Assembly: GCF_900120195.1 (NCBI RefSeq)
Contig: NZ_LT635539.1
Span: 1,535,257 to 1,599,256 of the forward strand
DNA from: Blautia sp. Marseille-P3087
GTDB lineage: Bacteria; Bacillota; Clostridia; Lachnospirales; Lachnospiraceae
Length of the DNA: 64,000 bases
Direction: 5' to 3'
Notes under the pieces: model-generated
The model's database searches: none
Told to the model about the DNA's origin: nothing
Seen by the model: only the letters and a program-made list of their open reading frames with translations
Part shown: positions 15,173-23,927 of the stretch, piece after piece
Layout of the letters: every line of letters begins with the position of its first letter
How positions within the stretch are numbered: the first letter of the stretch is position 1
Translations under genes and position numbers: made by a program

Positions 15173-17488
15173 TTATTCTGCATTCTTGAGTGATTCACTC
15201 ATCGGCACTTTACGTATCCTGCGATATTCCAGAAGTGCTACTACGGCATAAGTTACAAATCCAGCCCCAAACATCTTCACATAAATCATCGGATCGATCC
15301 ACAGAGCAATCCATCCGGAAATACTCTGCAGCATCACTTCCCGGAACAATACTTTCATGACCTCTGCTTCTATCGGCAGACTGATCAGAAGACACAGGAT
15401 TACTACGATTGAGGTTGACATGATATACAGCCTACTGATCTCACCGTTTGTATACCCAAGAATCTTTGTCATTGATATCGACTGTGCATTTTTTTCGATG
15501 ATGATCTTGGACAACAGATAGATCAGGATCATGTAGATTGCGATTGCAAATCCATTGACCAGGCCCATCATACTTCCCATTGATACGTTGAGCTGTCTGG
15601 AAATCTTGGTCAGGGCATCCAGATCTATCACCGAACCGATATAACGGCTGTCTATATCCGTAATCTCGCTGTTGCTGAAATAACCACTGAAGTAATCATC
15701 TCCCAGATCAAATGTCTGGTTCAGATCCTCCTGCGGCATAAAGATACATAGTCCACCATTGTAATCATAGATCCCACCGATTTTAAACGTATACTCATCA
15801 TCCTCATATTTTTCCTTAAGAATGATCGCATCCCCGATTTTCAGCAAAAACTTGTCCGCATATGCCTGCGAGATGTAAATACCATCTGAAAAATCTGCAT
15901 CAATATACTTACTGTCATCATGAATGCCGTACAGAGTAACTTCTTCGCTCTTGTATTTGCCCGGAAGTGTATTCAATGAATACGCACTGAACTCCTCCGC
16001 ATCTTCATTATCCGTCTCTGTATCAAGAGAAAAAAGCAACATATCAAGCATCCCTTCTAGCTTATTGCTGCCACCCATCACACTAACCGGAACAGAAAGC
16101 ATATACTGATATTTTGCCAGCATATTATTCTGAATCTCCAGTTGATAGTGATCCAGTGCCGACGGAAGCAGAAGTCCGAACATCAGAAGCAGATTTGCAA
16201 AAACAATACCCACAAAGAGCACCAGATAATTACTGATGTTCTGGAAGATCACACGCAGACGGAATCTGTGGAATATTTTAAGTTTCGGACTTAAATAAAG
16301 AGCACGTTTCTGCTTTCTTGTTGAAAGATCCCTTCGCAGGAATTTAAGCGGTGAAAGTTTCAGTTTGTGATGCAGGATTGCATAATTAACTACAAACATG
16401 ATCGCCACAGGCACCACTGTTGTCAGAACAAATGCTTCTGCATTCCAGATTGTCTTATAGGTCGGAAGGCTGTAACTTCCATAATACATGTCAGCGCATA
16501 TATATTTAAAAACTGTATAACCCAGAATATTTCCGCCAAGTGCCCCTATAAGCGTTACGATAACCGGCAGTGTCATGTAATGACGGACCAGTTCTCCCCG
16601 CGTATAACCGGATGCACGGAGTGTTCCGATCACACCGGCTTCTTTTGCAATCGTATTGCTCGTCGTGATTCCAAATACAAATGCCATGATCACAATAATG
16701 ATATAAAGAAGCATTGCAATCATTGCTTTGTCACTTCCCATGTCATCACCGGTAAAGATGATCGCCTGGTTCTGATACTGTGGCACAAAGCTTTCCAGTG
16801 TAACAACTTTGCCCATTGCTTTCATCAGATCCTCGGAAACATCTTTTTCCTCTGCTTCTGTCTCCGGTTTTTTATCATAGATCCACACATAATTATACTG
16901 CAGCTTATCCTGATCCAGCGTATCAAATTCTTCTTCTGTCACCAGACCGACACCGAATTTTACAGCATCAAACATCGTATCACTGTTATTCTGAAACAGA
17001 CAGCTGTAATCAGACAAAGCAACCAGACCGGTGATTTTCCAACTCTTCTTGCCGTCATCGATCGTGTCTCCGACTTTCAGCTCATTATTGTCTGCATACA
17101 TACGGTCAATCGCAATCTCACCTGTCTTTTCCGCAAGCTTGCCTTCCATCAGGCAGACTTTGTTGACATCTGTACGGTTCTTAAAGAAACGCATCGTACT
17201 GCCATTTGAAAGAGAATCTTCTATATAATAGTTCTCGTAGACTTTGACGCCTTCTTCTTCAATTGCCTCTTTCTGTCCACGATACAGACGCTCTCCGAGA
17301 CGGAAATTGCCATCTTCAATGTTATATTTCTCAAAGCCTTCATTGTATGCATGAATCATACTTCCATCTGCAACCAGAAAACCGGAAACCAGTCCGATCG
17401 TTGCAACCATTAGGATAAAAACAACCAGATACTTTCCGATTTCTCCTTTGAATTCACGGGGAATCCTTTTTCTGAGAGGACTTTTCAT
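15173..17488 (-). CDS. FtsX-like ABC transporter permease
   Basis: A 771-aa protein with the architecture of FtsX/MacB-type permeases: one helix at about 18-40, a large outside domain, three helices (about 260-380), a fourth central helix near 420, a second outside domain and three C-terminal helices. IAKEAGVIGTLRASGYTRGELVRHY and AQSISMTKILGYTNGEISRLY are the paired coupling motifs of the family. These transporters export peptides or lipids or act on the envelope and need a separate ATPase, encoded 12 bp upstream. The substrate is not evident. Confidence 0.9.
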   Translation of the reverse strand: MKSPLRKRIPREFKGEIGKYLVVFILMVATIGLVSGFLVADGSMIHAYNEGFEKYNIEDGNFRLGERLYRGQKEAIEEEGVKVYENYYIEDSLSNGSTMRFFKNRTDVNKVCLMEGKLAEKTGEIAIDRMYADNNELKVGDTIDDGKKSWKITGLVALSDYSCLFQNNSDTMFDAVKFGVGLVTEEEFDTLDQDKLQYNYVWIYDKKPETEAEEKDVSEDLMKAMGKVVTLESFVPQYQNQAIIFTGDDMGSDKAMIAMLLYIIIVIMAFVFGITTSNTIAKEAGVIGTLRASGYTRGELVRHYMTLPVIVTLIGALGGNILGYTVFKYICADMYYGSYSLPTYKTIWNAEAFVLTTVVPVAIMFVVNYAILHHKLKLSPLKFLRRDLSTRKQKRALYLSPKLKIFHRFRLRVIFQNISNYLVLFVGIVFANLLLMFGLLLPSALDHYQLEIQNNMLAKYQYMLSVPVSVMGGSNKLEGMLDMLLFSLDTETDNEDAEEFSAYSLNTLPGKYKSEEVTLYGIHDDSKYIDADFSDGIYISQAYADKFLLKIGDAIILKEKYEDDEYTFKIGGIYDYNGGLCIFMPQEDLNQTFDLGDDYFSGYFSNSEITDIDSRYIGSVIDLDALTKISRQLNVSMGSMMGLVNGFAIAIYMILIYLLSKIIIEKNAQSISMTKILGYTNGEISRLYIMSTSIVVILCLLISLPIEAEVMKVLFREVMLQSISGWIALWIDPMIYVKMFGAGFVTYAVVALLEYRRIRKVPMSESLKNAE

Positions 17489-17500
17489 ATTATCGCCCCC

Positions 17501-18199
17501 TTACCAGTCAAGATCCATCGCAGGAATCTTATGTTCGTTCTGATAATTCTTACGGATAATACCATCTCGAAGCTTGACTACACGATCCGCCATATCTTTG
17601 ATCGCATCATTATGAGTAACCATGACGACCGTATTTCCATATTTCTGATTAACGGTTTCGATCAGTTTCAGAATCTCCTTGGATGTATTGTAATCAAGCG
17701 CACCCGTCGGTTCATCACAGAGCAGGATATCCGGATTCTTTACGATAGCACGACCAATTGCTGTTCTCTGCTGCTGGCCTCCGGACAGCTGATTCGGAAG
17801 TTTTCTCTGATGTTCAAAAAGTCCCAGTGTATGCAGAAGTTCATCCACATCCAGTGGATGGTCACTTAAATATGCCCCGACCTCGATATTTTCACGCACA
17901 GTAAGATTTGGGATCAGGTTGTACATCTGGAAGATATAGCCCAGATGCTTTCTGCGGTACTGTGACAGCTTCTTTTCTTTCATGTCGGCAAGACGTTCTC
18001 CCTCAATGGAGATGCTTCCATCATCGGCACCCTCAATTCCCCCGATAATATTTAAAAGTGTGGATTTACCGGAACCGGATGGTCCCAGAAGGACACAGAA
18101 CTCTCCCTTCGCAATATCCAGATCCAGACCGCGCAGCACATCGACTTTGCTGTCGCCTGAACCAAATGATTTCTTGATTTCTCTTATTTCCAAAAACAT
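17501..18199 (-). CDS. ABC transporter ATP-binding protein (MacB/LolD type)
   Basis: A 232-aa ATPase with Walker A GPSGSGKST, Q loop FQMYNLIPNLTVRENI, signature LSGGQQQRTAIGRA, Walker B ILLCDEPTGALD and the switch histidine in MVTHNDAI. These are the hallmarks of the LolD/MacB class that partners FtsX-type permeases, and the permease gene follows by 12 bp. A TTGACA promoter with repeated ACTAAC-type sites lies upstream, suggesting control by a repressor not encoded here. A role in resistance to an antimicrobial peptide is common for such pairs but unproven. Confidence 0.92.
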   Translation of the reverse strand: MFLEIREIKKSFGSGDSKVDVLRGLDLDIAKGEFCVLLGPSGSGKSTLLNIIGGIEGADDGSISIEGERLADMKEKKLSQYRRKHLGYIFQMYNLIPNLTVRENIEVGAYLSDHPLDVDELLHTLGLFEHQRKLPNQLSGGQQQRTAIGRAIVKNPDILLCDEPTGALDYNTSKEILKLIETVNQKYGNTVVMVTHNDAIKDMADRVVKLRDGIIRKNYQNEHKIPAMDLDW

Positions 18200-18226
18200 A
18201 CGTTTCTCCTTTTCCCCTCGATTTTT

Positions 18227-18310
18227 GACTAATGAGTTTAAGTTAGTCGCATCTATACTTATGTTAGTTCAGGCTATCTTATTTGTCAAGAATATTTGTT
18301 GAAACTAACT
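18227..18310. promoter_or_regulatory. Promoter with repeated ACTAAC-type operator sites
   Basis: On the minus strand TTGACA (18284-18289), a 17-bp spacer and TAACAT (18261-18266) form a good promoter for the ABC pair. Four ACTAAC/GTTAGT-type half sites surround it: 18227-18232 with 18243-18248 as an inverted repeat (GACTAA...TTAGTC), one over the -10 at 18263-18269 and one upstream at 18304-18310. This looks like a repressor-controlled promoter (TetR- or MarR-like spacing). Confidence 0.6.
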
Positions 18311-18343
18311 ATTTCCGAAAAAGGAGTCCATTTTTTCGTACAT

Positions 18344-18377
18344 AAACATTACGGAGTAATTTCTTATAACGTAAAAA
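18344..18377. repeat. 34-bp repeat joined to a terminator, copy 1
   Basis: AAACATTACGGAGTAATTTC followed by TTATAACGTAAAAA. It matches 19983-20016 at 32 of 34 positions. On the minus strand the repeat begins with the T tract of the azlD terminator, as in copy 2 after nrdD. It contains a small hairpin (ATTACggaGTAAT). Confidence 0.75.
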
Positions 18378-18403
18378 TCCGGCTCTGCCAGAAGCAAAGC
18401 CGG
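18373..18403 (-). terminator. Terminator after azlD
   Basis: On the minus strand CCGGCTTTGC pairs with GCAGAGCCGG (one mismatch), followed by ATTTTTA, about 18 bp after the azlD stop. Confidence 0.8.
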
Positions 18404-18420
18404 AAGGCATTTCATATTAT

Positions 18421-18741
18421 TTACATCAAAAATCCCATAATCCTCTCTACCACAAACACTGCTGCACACGCAAACAATGCAACCGTAAGAAGGCTCTTTT
18501 CGCGATAGGCTACGATTAGCGCCACGATCAGTCCTGCAGCACCGGAAATAATTCCCCCCGCCGTTGCGGTAAGGATCGCCGGAAATGTCATCGCCGCAAG
18601 ACAGGCATACGGCACATAATATAAGAAAGATTTTACATAAGGACTGGTGATCTCTTTCTTAACAAGTACAAGCGGAAGCATACGTATCAGGTAAGTCACA
18701 TCTGCCATCACCAGAATATAGATATATACATTCGGTTTCAT
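18421..18741 (-). CDS. azlD: AzlD-type branched-chain amino acid transport protein
   Basis: A 106-aa protein with three or four hydrophobic helices (YIYILVMADVTYLIRMLPLVLV, YYVPYACLAAMTFPAIL, GGIISGAAGLIVALIVAY, TVALFACAAVFVVERIMG). It is the small partner of AzlC in exporters of branched-chain amino acids and analogues. ATG 18741 was chosen because it gives the usual AzlD length and begins 1 bp after the azlC stop; an upstream frame overlapping azlC was discarded. Confidence 0.9.
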   Translation of the reverse strand: MKPNVYIYILVMADVTYLIRMLPLVLVKKEITSPYVKSFLYYVPYACLAAMTFPAILTATAGGIISGAAGLIVALIVAYREKSLLTVALFACAAVFVVERIMGFLM

Positions 18742-18742
18742 A

Positions 18743-19453
18743 TCAGTCTGCCTCCTCCTTTTCTTCGATCGGGCAGAAGTATGCTGCAATTCCTGCCACA
18801 AGTACGGTTGTGATAATAATCACAAAACCGGTTGATACTTTATTCAGTACAGGCACAGTCGCAAATAAAGTACTTACTGCCATAGCACCGATCACAACAC
18901 CCAGCACGGCACGGTTCTTCTTTGCCGGCGGAATAATGACAGCAAGGAACATGCCATAGATTGCAACGCTCAGTGCACTGACCAGAAAATCCGGAAGCAG
19001 ATTTCCCGATACGGCACCGGCAAGAGTTCCGAGTGTCCATCCTGGAATTGCCACACACATCACACCATAATTATACCATGGACTGATTCTTCCCTCCTGA
19101 CTTGCACTGACGCCAAAGATCTCATCTGTCACACCAAACGCAACTGCCAGGCGATGGCCGTTTGACACACCCTTTTCCAGTTTCTGTGAAAGCGAAAAAG
19201 ACATCAGACAATATCGAAGATTGATGACCAGCTGAGTCAGTGCCATCTCCCAGAGAGATCCGCCTGCTGCAATGATCCCGATACCTGCAAACTGACCTGC
19301 CGATGTCAGATTTGTCAGAGAGATCAATACAGCCTGCCATGCACTTAATCCCGCCTGTATTGCCATAATACCAAACGTAAAAGAGACTGCAAAATACCCG
19401 AGTCCGATCGGAATTCCGTCTTTCAGTCCCTTCTGAAAAGCGGATTTATTCAT
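18743..19453 (-). CDS. azlC: AzlC family branched-chain amino acid exporter
   Basis: A 236-aa membrane protein with the AzlC pattern: KDGIPIGLGYFAVSFTFGIMA, a helix pair around SLTNLTSAGQFAG, INLRYCLMSFSLSQKL and GVTDEIFGVS. With AzlD it exports branched-chain amino acids. The gene sits 7 bp after a double-ACT-domain protein that may sense amino acids, and it is followed at once by azlD, so the three form an operon. Confidence 0.93.
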   Translation of the reverse strand: MNKSAFQKGLKDGIPIGLGYFAVSFTFGIMAIQAGLSAWQAVLISLTNLTSAGQFAGIGIIAAGGSLWEMALTQLVINLRYCLMSFSLSQKLEKGVSNGHRLAVAFGVTDEIFGVSASQEGRISPWYNYGVMCVAIPGWTLGTLAGAVSGNLLPDFLVSALSVAIYGMFLAVIIPPAKKNRAVLGVVIGAMAVSTLFATVPVLNKVSTGFVIIITTVLVAGIAAYFCPIEEKEEAD

Positions 19454-19460
19454 GATGGTT

Positions 19461-19880
19461 TCAGCCCTCCAGAGAATTTAATACACGGAATCCATTATTG
19501 CTCAGCACATTTTCGGTTACAAATACATCATCTGTCTGAAGAATCATGATCGGAAGACTGTTTCCTCTGTGATAGGATGTATAAATATAATCCAGATTTA
19601 CATTACAGTTGCCAAGTACCTGCAGTACTGTGTTCAGTCCGCCGACTTCATCCTTGAGATCTACGGCGATAACTTCTGTCACACGGTTCATATATCCGTT
19701 CTCTGTGAGGATTTTTTCTGCTTCGTCTGCCTGGTTTGTCACCATACGAAAAAGCGCAAATTCCGGTGCATCAAAGCATGCAAATCCATAAATATCGATA
19801 CCTGCTTCTGCCAGAAGACCGGTTACTTTCTGAAGACTTCCTGCTTTATTTTCAATAAATACTATGTTCTGTTTAATCAT
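19461..19880 (-). CDS. Double ACT-domain protein
   Basis: 139 aa made of two ACT domains and nothing else (about residues 4-70 and 72-138: QNIVFIENKAGSLQKVTGLLAEAGIDI; VGGLNTVLQVLGNCNVNLDYIYTS). ACT domains bind amino acids or small ligands. Stand-alone pairs of this type occur in Clostridia next to amino acid genes. Being first in the azlCD operon, it may monitor the amino acid handled by the exporter; the mechanism is unknown. The GAGGAGAG site supports the start at 19880. Confidence 0.85.
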   Translation of the reverse strand: MIKQNIVFIENKAGSLQKVTGLLAEAGIDIYGFACFDAPEFALFRMVTNQADEAEKILTENGYMNRVTEVIAVDLKDEVGGLNTVLQVLGNCNVNLDYIYTSYHRGNSLPIMILQTDDVFVTENVLSNNGFRVLNSLEG

Positions 19881-19982
19881 TATTCTCTCTCCTCGTCCCT
19901 CGCATAAAAATTAGTCTATATTGCATAATATACCAATGAATATCATTATACTCACGTTTTTTCTAAATGTAAACCTTTGCAG

Positions 19983-20016
19983 AAACATTACGGAGTAATT
20001 TCCTGTAACGTAAAAA
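19983..20016. repeat. 34-bp repeat joined to a terminator, copy 2
   Basis: Same 34-bp sequence as 18344-18377 with two differences (CTG for TTA in the middle). It again follows directly on the T tract of a minus-strand terminator, here that of nrdD. Confidence 0.75.
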
Positions 20017-20047
20017 GGTCCCCGTGAAGCACTCTTGCCCCACGAGG
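20012..20047 (-). terminator. Terminator after nrdD
   Basis: On the minus strand CCTCGTG pairs with CACGGGG (one G-T pair) across a 14-base loop, followed by A and five T residues, about 55 bp after the nrdD stop. Confidence 0.65.
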
Positions 20048-20099
20048 ATTCATATTCTTTCATTAAGTATTATTTCCTTATGCTTATCCACACAGCGGA

Positions 20100-22475
20100 T
20101 CAGGCATCCAGCTCTTCATCCACATATTTCTGGATATTGGATGCATTTACATATTTCTTAAGGTGTTCACCATCGGTAATAACCAGCGTCGGTGCCTGCA
20201 TGATTCCAAACTGACGTGCCATATCAGGATTTTTCTCTGCATCGATGATCTCAAGGTCTTCACCCTCCAGCATCTTCTTTGCCATGCGGCAGTTCGGACA
20301 GGTACTTGTAGTAAACAAATATTTATGCGTTTCCAACGGTTCGATCTTTACATCATCGTCAGTCAGTGTCACCATACTTGTATGAACTTTCTTAAGTTTG
20401 GAATGAAGCACATCATATAATGTACGGTTCTTGTACTCCTGTGCCTTACCGTCGTTCCAGTTCTGTACCGGGCGGTAATATCCGGTGATACGGCTGTAAA
20501 CTTCTGCTTTTTTACCGCATTTCGGGCAGGTAAAATGCTCACCGCTTAAATAGCCATGCTCCTTACATACAGAGTAGGTCGGAGAAATCGTATAATACGG
20601 AAGCTTGTAGTTCTCTGCGATCTTACGTACAAGAGATGCAGCAGCTTTCCAGTCCGGAAGTTTTTCACCGAGGAACGCATGGAATACAGTACCGGATGTA
20701 TACAGAGTCTGAAGCTCATCCTGAATATCCAGTGCATCAAAGATATCGGAGCTGAATTCCACCGGAAGATGGGAACTGTTGGTGTAATACGGAGTATCAC
20801 CCTTGCTTCCTGCGGTACGGATATCCGGCCAGCGTTTACGGTCATGTTTTGCCAGGCGGTATGCAGTGGACTCTGCCGGAGTTGCCTCCAGATTGAACAG
20901 TTCACCCGGATATTCTTCCTGGTAATCAGAAAGGCGGTTACGCATATGTGTCAGTACTTCTTTTGTGAATTTCTGCGTACGCTCATCGCTCATATCGCAG
21001 CCAAGCCATTTTGCATTCAGTCCTGCCTCGTTCATTCCGACCAGACCAATGGTGGAGAAATGATTATCGAAGCTTCCCAGATAACGTTTGGTGTACGGAT
21101 ACAGACCTTCATTCAGAAGTTTCGTGATGACCTCTCGTTTGATATGAAGAGATCTCGCTGAAATATCCATCAGACGATCCAGTCTGCGGTAAAACTCTTC
21201 CGGAGTCTTTGACTGATATGCGATACGCGGCATGTTGATCGTTACGACACCAACAGAACCGGTGCTCTCACCGGAACCGAAGAATCCGCCGCTCTTTTTA
21301 CGCAGTTCACGAAGATCAAGACGGAGACGACAGCACATGCTGCGGATGTCGCTCGGTTTCATATCGCTGTTGATATAGTTGGAAAAATACGGGGTTCCGT
21401 ATTTCGCAGTCATTTCAAATAACAGACGGTTGTTCTCTGTATCGGACCAGTCAAATTCCTTCGTGATGGAATAGGTCGGGATCGGATACTGGAAACCACG
21501 TCCGTTGGCATCGCCCTCGATCATGGTCTCAATAAATGCCTTATTGACCATATCCATCTCTTTCTTACAGTCTTTGTACTTAAAGTCCATTTCCCTGCCG
21601 CCAACGATTGCAGGAAGCTCTGCAAGGTCATCCGGAACAGTCCAGTCCAGAGTGATATTGGAAAATGGTGCCTGCGTACCCCAGCGGCTCGGTGTATTGA
21701 CACCATAGATAAATGCTTCAATGCATTTTTTTACCTCATGATAGCTTAAGTTATCCACCTTGACAAATGGTGCAAGGTAAGTATCAAAAGAAGAAAACGC
21801 CTGTGCACCGGCCCATTCATTCTGCATGATGCCGAGGAAATTAACCATCTGATTGCACAGTACACTCAAATGCTTCGCCGGTGCGGAAGTAATCTTGCCC
21901 TCGATTCCGCCAAGACCTTCCTGAATCAGCTGTTTCAGGGACCATCCTGCACAGTAGCCGGTCAGCATGGACAGGTCATGAATGTGAATGTCTGCATTTC
22001 TGTGCGCCTCTGCGATCTCATTGTCATAGATCTCGGAAAGCCAGTAATTTGCGGTTACAGCACCGGAGTTGCTTAAGATCAGCCCTCCGACAGAATAAGT
22101 TACGGTGGAGTTTTCTTTTACCCGCCAGTCTTCAACCTTTACGTAACTGTCTACGATTTCCTTGTAATCGAGGATTGTGGATTTCATGTTACGGATCTTT
22201 TCTCTCTGCTTGCGGTAAAGGATATAAGCCTTTGCCACATCACTGTAACCGGCCTGGATCAGAACATTCTCTACACTGTCCTGAATATCTTCCACTGTTA
22301 CTTTGCCGTCTGTAATCTTATTCTGAAAATCTGCGGTCACACGGAGTGCCATCAGATCGATCATATCCTTGCTGTAAACTTTTTCTTTGGCATCGAATGC
22401 TTTATCAATCGCTGCAGTGATTTTTGACATCTGAAATTCCGCGATCTCACCATCACGCTTAACTACCTGAAACAT
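20100..22475 (-). CDS. nrdD: Anaerobic ribonucleoside-triphosphate reductase with C-terminal thioredoxin-fold domain
   Basis: Class III reductase that makes dNTPs with a glycyl radical; cytosolic, strictly anaerobic. The 791-aa protein has an N-terminal ATP-cone (MFQVVKRDGEIAEFQMSKITAAI), the catalytic barrel, a zinc site (CKEHG...CPKCG) and the glycyl-radical motif RITGYYRPVQNWN with G665. After it comes a thioredoxin/glutaredoxin-like domain with CPNC at 726-729, present in only part of the family, probably supplying electrons. ATG 22475 is chosen over a longer frame because the protein starts exactly at the ATP-cone; its GGGAGG site is somewhat distant (13 bp). Two NrdR boxes lie upstream. 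No activase gene (nrdG) is nearby. Confidence 0.93.
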   Translation of the reverse strand: MFQVVKRDGEIAEFQMSKITAAIDKAFDAKEKVYSKDMIDLMALRVTADFQNKITDGKVTVEDIQDSVENVLIQAGYSDVAKAYILYRKQREKIRNMKSTILDYKEIVDSYVKVEDWRVKENSTVTYSVGGLILSNSGAVTANYWLSEIYDNEIAEAHRNADIHIHDLSMLTGYCAGWSLKQLIQEGLGGIEGKITSAPAKHLSVLCNQMVNFLGIMQNEWAGAQAFSSFDTYLAPFVKVDNLSYHEVKKCIEAFIYGVNTPSRWGTQAPFSNITLDWTVPDDLAELPAIVGGREMDFKYKDCKKEMDMVNKAFIETMIEGDANGRGFQYPIPTYSITKEFDWSDTENNRLLFEMTAKYGTPYFSNYINSDMKPSDIRSMCCRLRLDLRELRKKSGGFFGSGESTGSVGVVTINMPRIAYQSKTPEEFYRRLDRLMDISARSLHIKREVITKLLNEGLYPYTKRYLGSFDNHFSTIGLVGMNEAGLNAKWLGCDMSDERTQKFTKEVLTHMRNRLSDYQEEYPGELFNLEATPAESTAYRLAKHDRKRWPDIRTAGSKGDTPYYTNSSHLPVEFSSDIFDALDIQDELQTLYTSGTVFHAFLGEKLPDWKAAASLVRKIAENYKLPYYTISPTYSVCKEHGYLSGEHFTCPKCGKKAEVYSRITGYYRPVQNWNDGKAQEYKNRTLYDVLHSKLKKVHTSMVTLTDDDVKIEPLETHKYLFTTSTCPNCRMAKKMLEGEDLEIIDAEKNPDMARQFGIMQAPTLVITDGEHLKKYVNASNIQKYVDEELDA

Positions 22476-22558
22476 ACCTAAATCAAACCTCCCTCTACTG
22501 CTGCATCTGTATCTATTTACGACCACATGTTCCCATATGATTTATGCGCTGTAGACCT

Positions 22559-22587
22559 ATTGTAGCAAACTCTCTTCGTTTCGTCAA
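22559..22587 (-). promoter_or_regulatory. nrdD promoter
   Basis: On the minus strand TTGACG (22582-22587), a 17-bp spacer and TACAAT (22559-22564), close to the consensus. It lies about 85 bp before the nrdD start and directly downstream of the NrdR boxes. Confidence 0.75.
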
Positions 22588-22597
22588 TACACAAAAA

Positions 22598-22613
22598 ACA
22601 CCATATATTGTGT
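22598..22613 (-). promoter_or_regulatory. NrdR box, promoter-proximal
   Basis: ACACCATATATTGTGT (plus-strand reading) fits the 16-bp NrdR consensus of an AT-rich palindrome ending in ACA/TGT. It starts 11 bp upstream of the -35 box of nrdD. Confidence 0.8.
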
Positions 22614-22628
22614 CATTTCATCATTTTC

Positions 22629-22644
22629 ACAACTATATGGTGTT
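22629..22644 (-). promoter_or_regulatory. NrdR box, distal
   Basis: ACAACTATATGGTGTT, exactly 31 bp from the first box. This three-turn spacing is the usual NrdR arrangement, so nrdD is very likely repressed by NrdR when dATP is plentiful. The boxes sit in the 3' flank of hflX. Confidence 0.8.
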
Positions 22645-22671
22645 ACCCAAAAAACTTTTTTATTTGTATTT

Positions 22672-23925
22672 TCAGTGACTTTCAGGGAGCACGGAAACGA
22701 AGATTTCCGCAGGAACACGGGCTTTTACGGCTATTCCGTCGGCTGTATATTCCTCTGAAAGAAGGCTTCCATATTCACGTATCAGCTGAATTTTTCCTGC
22801 CTCTTTGTAAGAAAATAATTCTTCCAGATAAATCTGGCTCTCAGCAAGAATTTTTGCAAGAACGTCTTTAAACTCTTCCAGACCTTCCCCTGTACGTGCA
22901 GAACACTTTACAGTATAATCTGCCTGAAGATCCCGGATCTGGATATCTTTTACCTGATCCTGCTTGTTCAGAAGAGTGATGATCTTTTTTCCGGTTGCAC
23001 CGAGTTCACGAAGTGTCTCGTATACTGTGTGCATCTGAAGCTCTGCCTGCGGATTTGACGCGTCTACGACATGAATGATATAGTCGGCATACTTTGCCTC
23101 CTCCAGCGTGCTTTTAAAGGCTTCTACAAGGTGATGCGGCAGCTTCCGTATAAACCCTACAGTGTCGGTCAGAAGGATCTGCTGCCCGTCTTTTAATTCC
23201 AGTACTCTTGTCGTCGGATCAAGTGTCGCAAATAACTTGTCCTCTGCCAGGATTCCTGCTCCGGTCAGCGTATTTAAAAGAGTAGATTTACCGGCATTCG
23301 TGTAGCCGACAATCGCTGCAGTCTTTAAATTGCCGCGACTTCTTTTACCGCGGATCAGTTCTCTGTGCTTCTCAACCTGAAATAACTCGGCTTTCAGTGC
23401 TGAAATTCTGGTTCGGATCAGACGTCGGTCTGTTTCCAGTTTTTTTTCACCGGGTCCTCGCGTACCGATTCCACCACCGAGTCTGGACAGAGATTCACGT
23501 AAGCCGACAAGACGCGCCGCGCGATAGCGGAGCTGTGCCAGCTCGACCTGGATTTTTCCCTCACTGCTTACTGCACGCGCCGCAAATATATCAAGAATCA
23601 GAAGTGTACGATCCATTACTTTGCAGTCCAGTTCACGCTCAAGATTATTGAGCTGCGCCGGCGAAAGTTCATCATCACAGATCACACCGTTTGCGTCATA
23701 TGCCTGAATAAGTGCCGCAACTTCTTCGATCTTACCCTTGCCGATATAGGTACCCGGGTGGACTGCCTCACGATTCTGTATCACCTTTGCCACAGTCACT
23801 GCACCGGCAGTCTCTGCCAGTTCTTCCAGCTCGTCAAGAGATACGGCGACATCCTCGTCTTCGCTTGTCTGCACGCCGATCAGAACGACCCGTTCTTCTA
23901 TATCTTTAAACTCGTAAAACTGCAT
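22672..23925 (-). CDS. hflX: GTPase HflX
   Basis: A 417-aa ribosome-associated GTPase, in many bacteria a rescue or recycling factor for stalled or hibernating ribosomes. The HflX N-terminal domain carries RLGGGIGTRGPGEKKLETDRR and is followed by a GTPase domain with G1 GYTNAGKST, G3 DTVGFI, G4 NKQD and switch sequence FATLDPTTR. It is the last gene of a tight group with glmM and a TPR lipoprotein (2 bp after the latter's stop). Confidence 0.96.
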   Translation of the reverse strand: MQFYEFKDIEERVVLIGVQTSEDEDVAVSLDELEELAETAGAVTVAKVIQNREAVHPGTYIGKGKIEEVAALIQAYDANGVICDDELSPAQLNNLERELDCKVMDRTLLILDIFAARAVSSEGKIQVELAQLRYRAARLVGLRESLSRLGGGIGTRGPGEKKLETDRRLIRTRISALKAELFQVEKHRELIRGKRSRGNLKTAAIVGYTNAGKSTLLNTLTGAGILAEDKLFATLDPTTRVLELKDGQQILLTDTVGFIRKLPHHLVEAFKSTLEEAKYADYIIHVVDASNPQAELQMHTVYETLRELGATGKKIITLLNKQDQVKDIQIRDLQADYTVKCSARTGEGLEEFKDVLAKILAESQIYLEELFSYKEAGKIQLIREYGSLLSEEYTADGIAVKARVPAEIFVSVLPESH

Positions 23926-23927
23926 AC

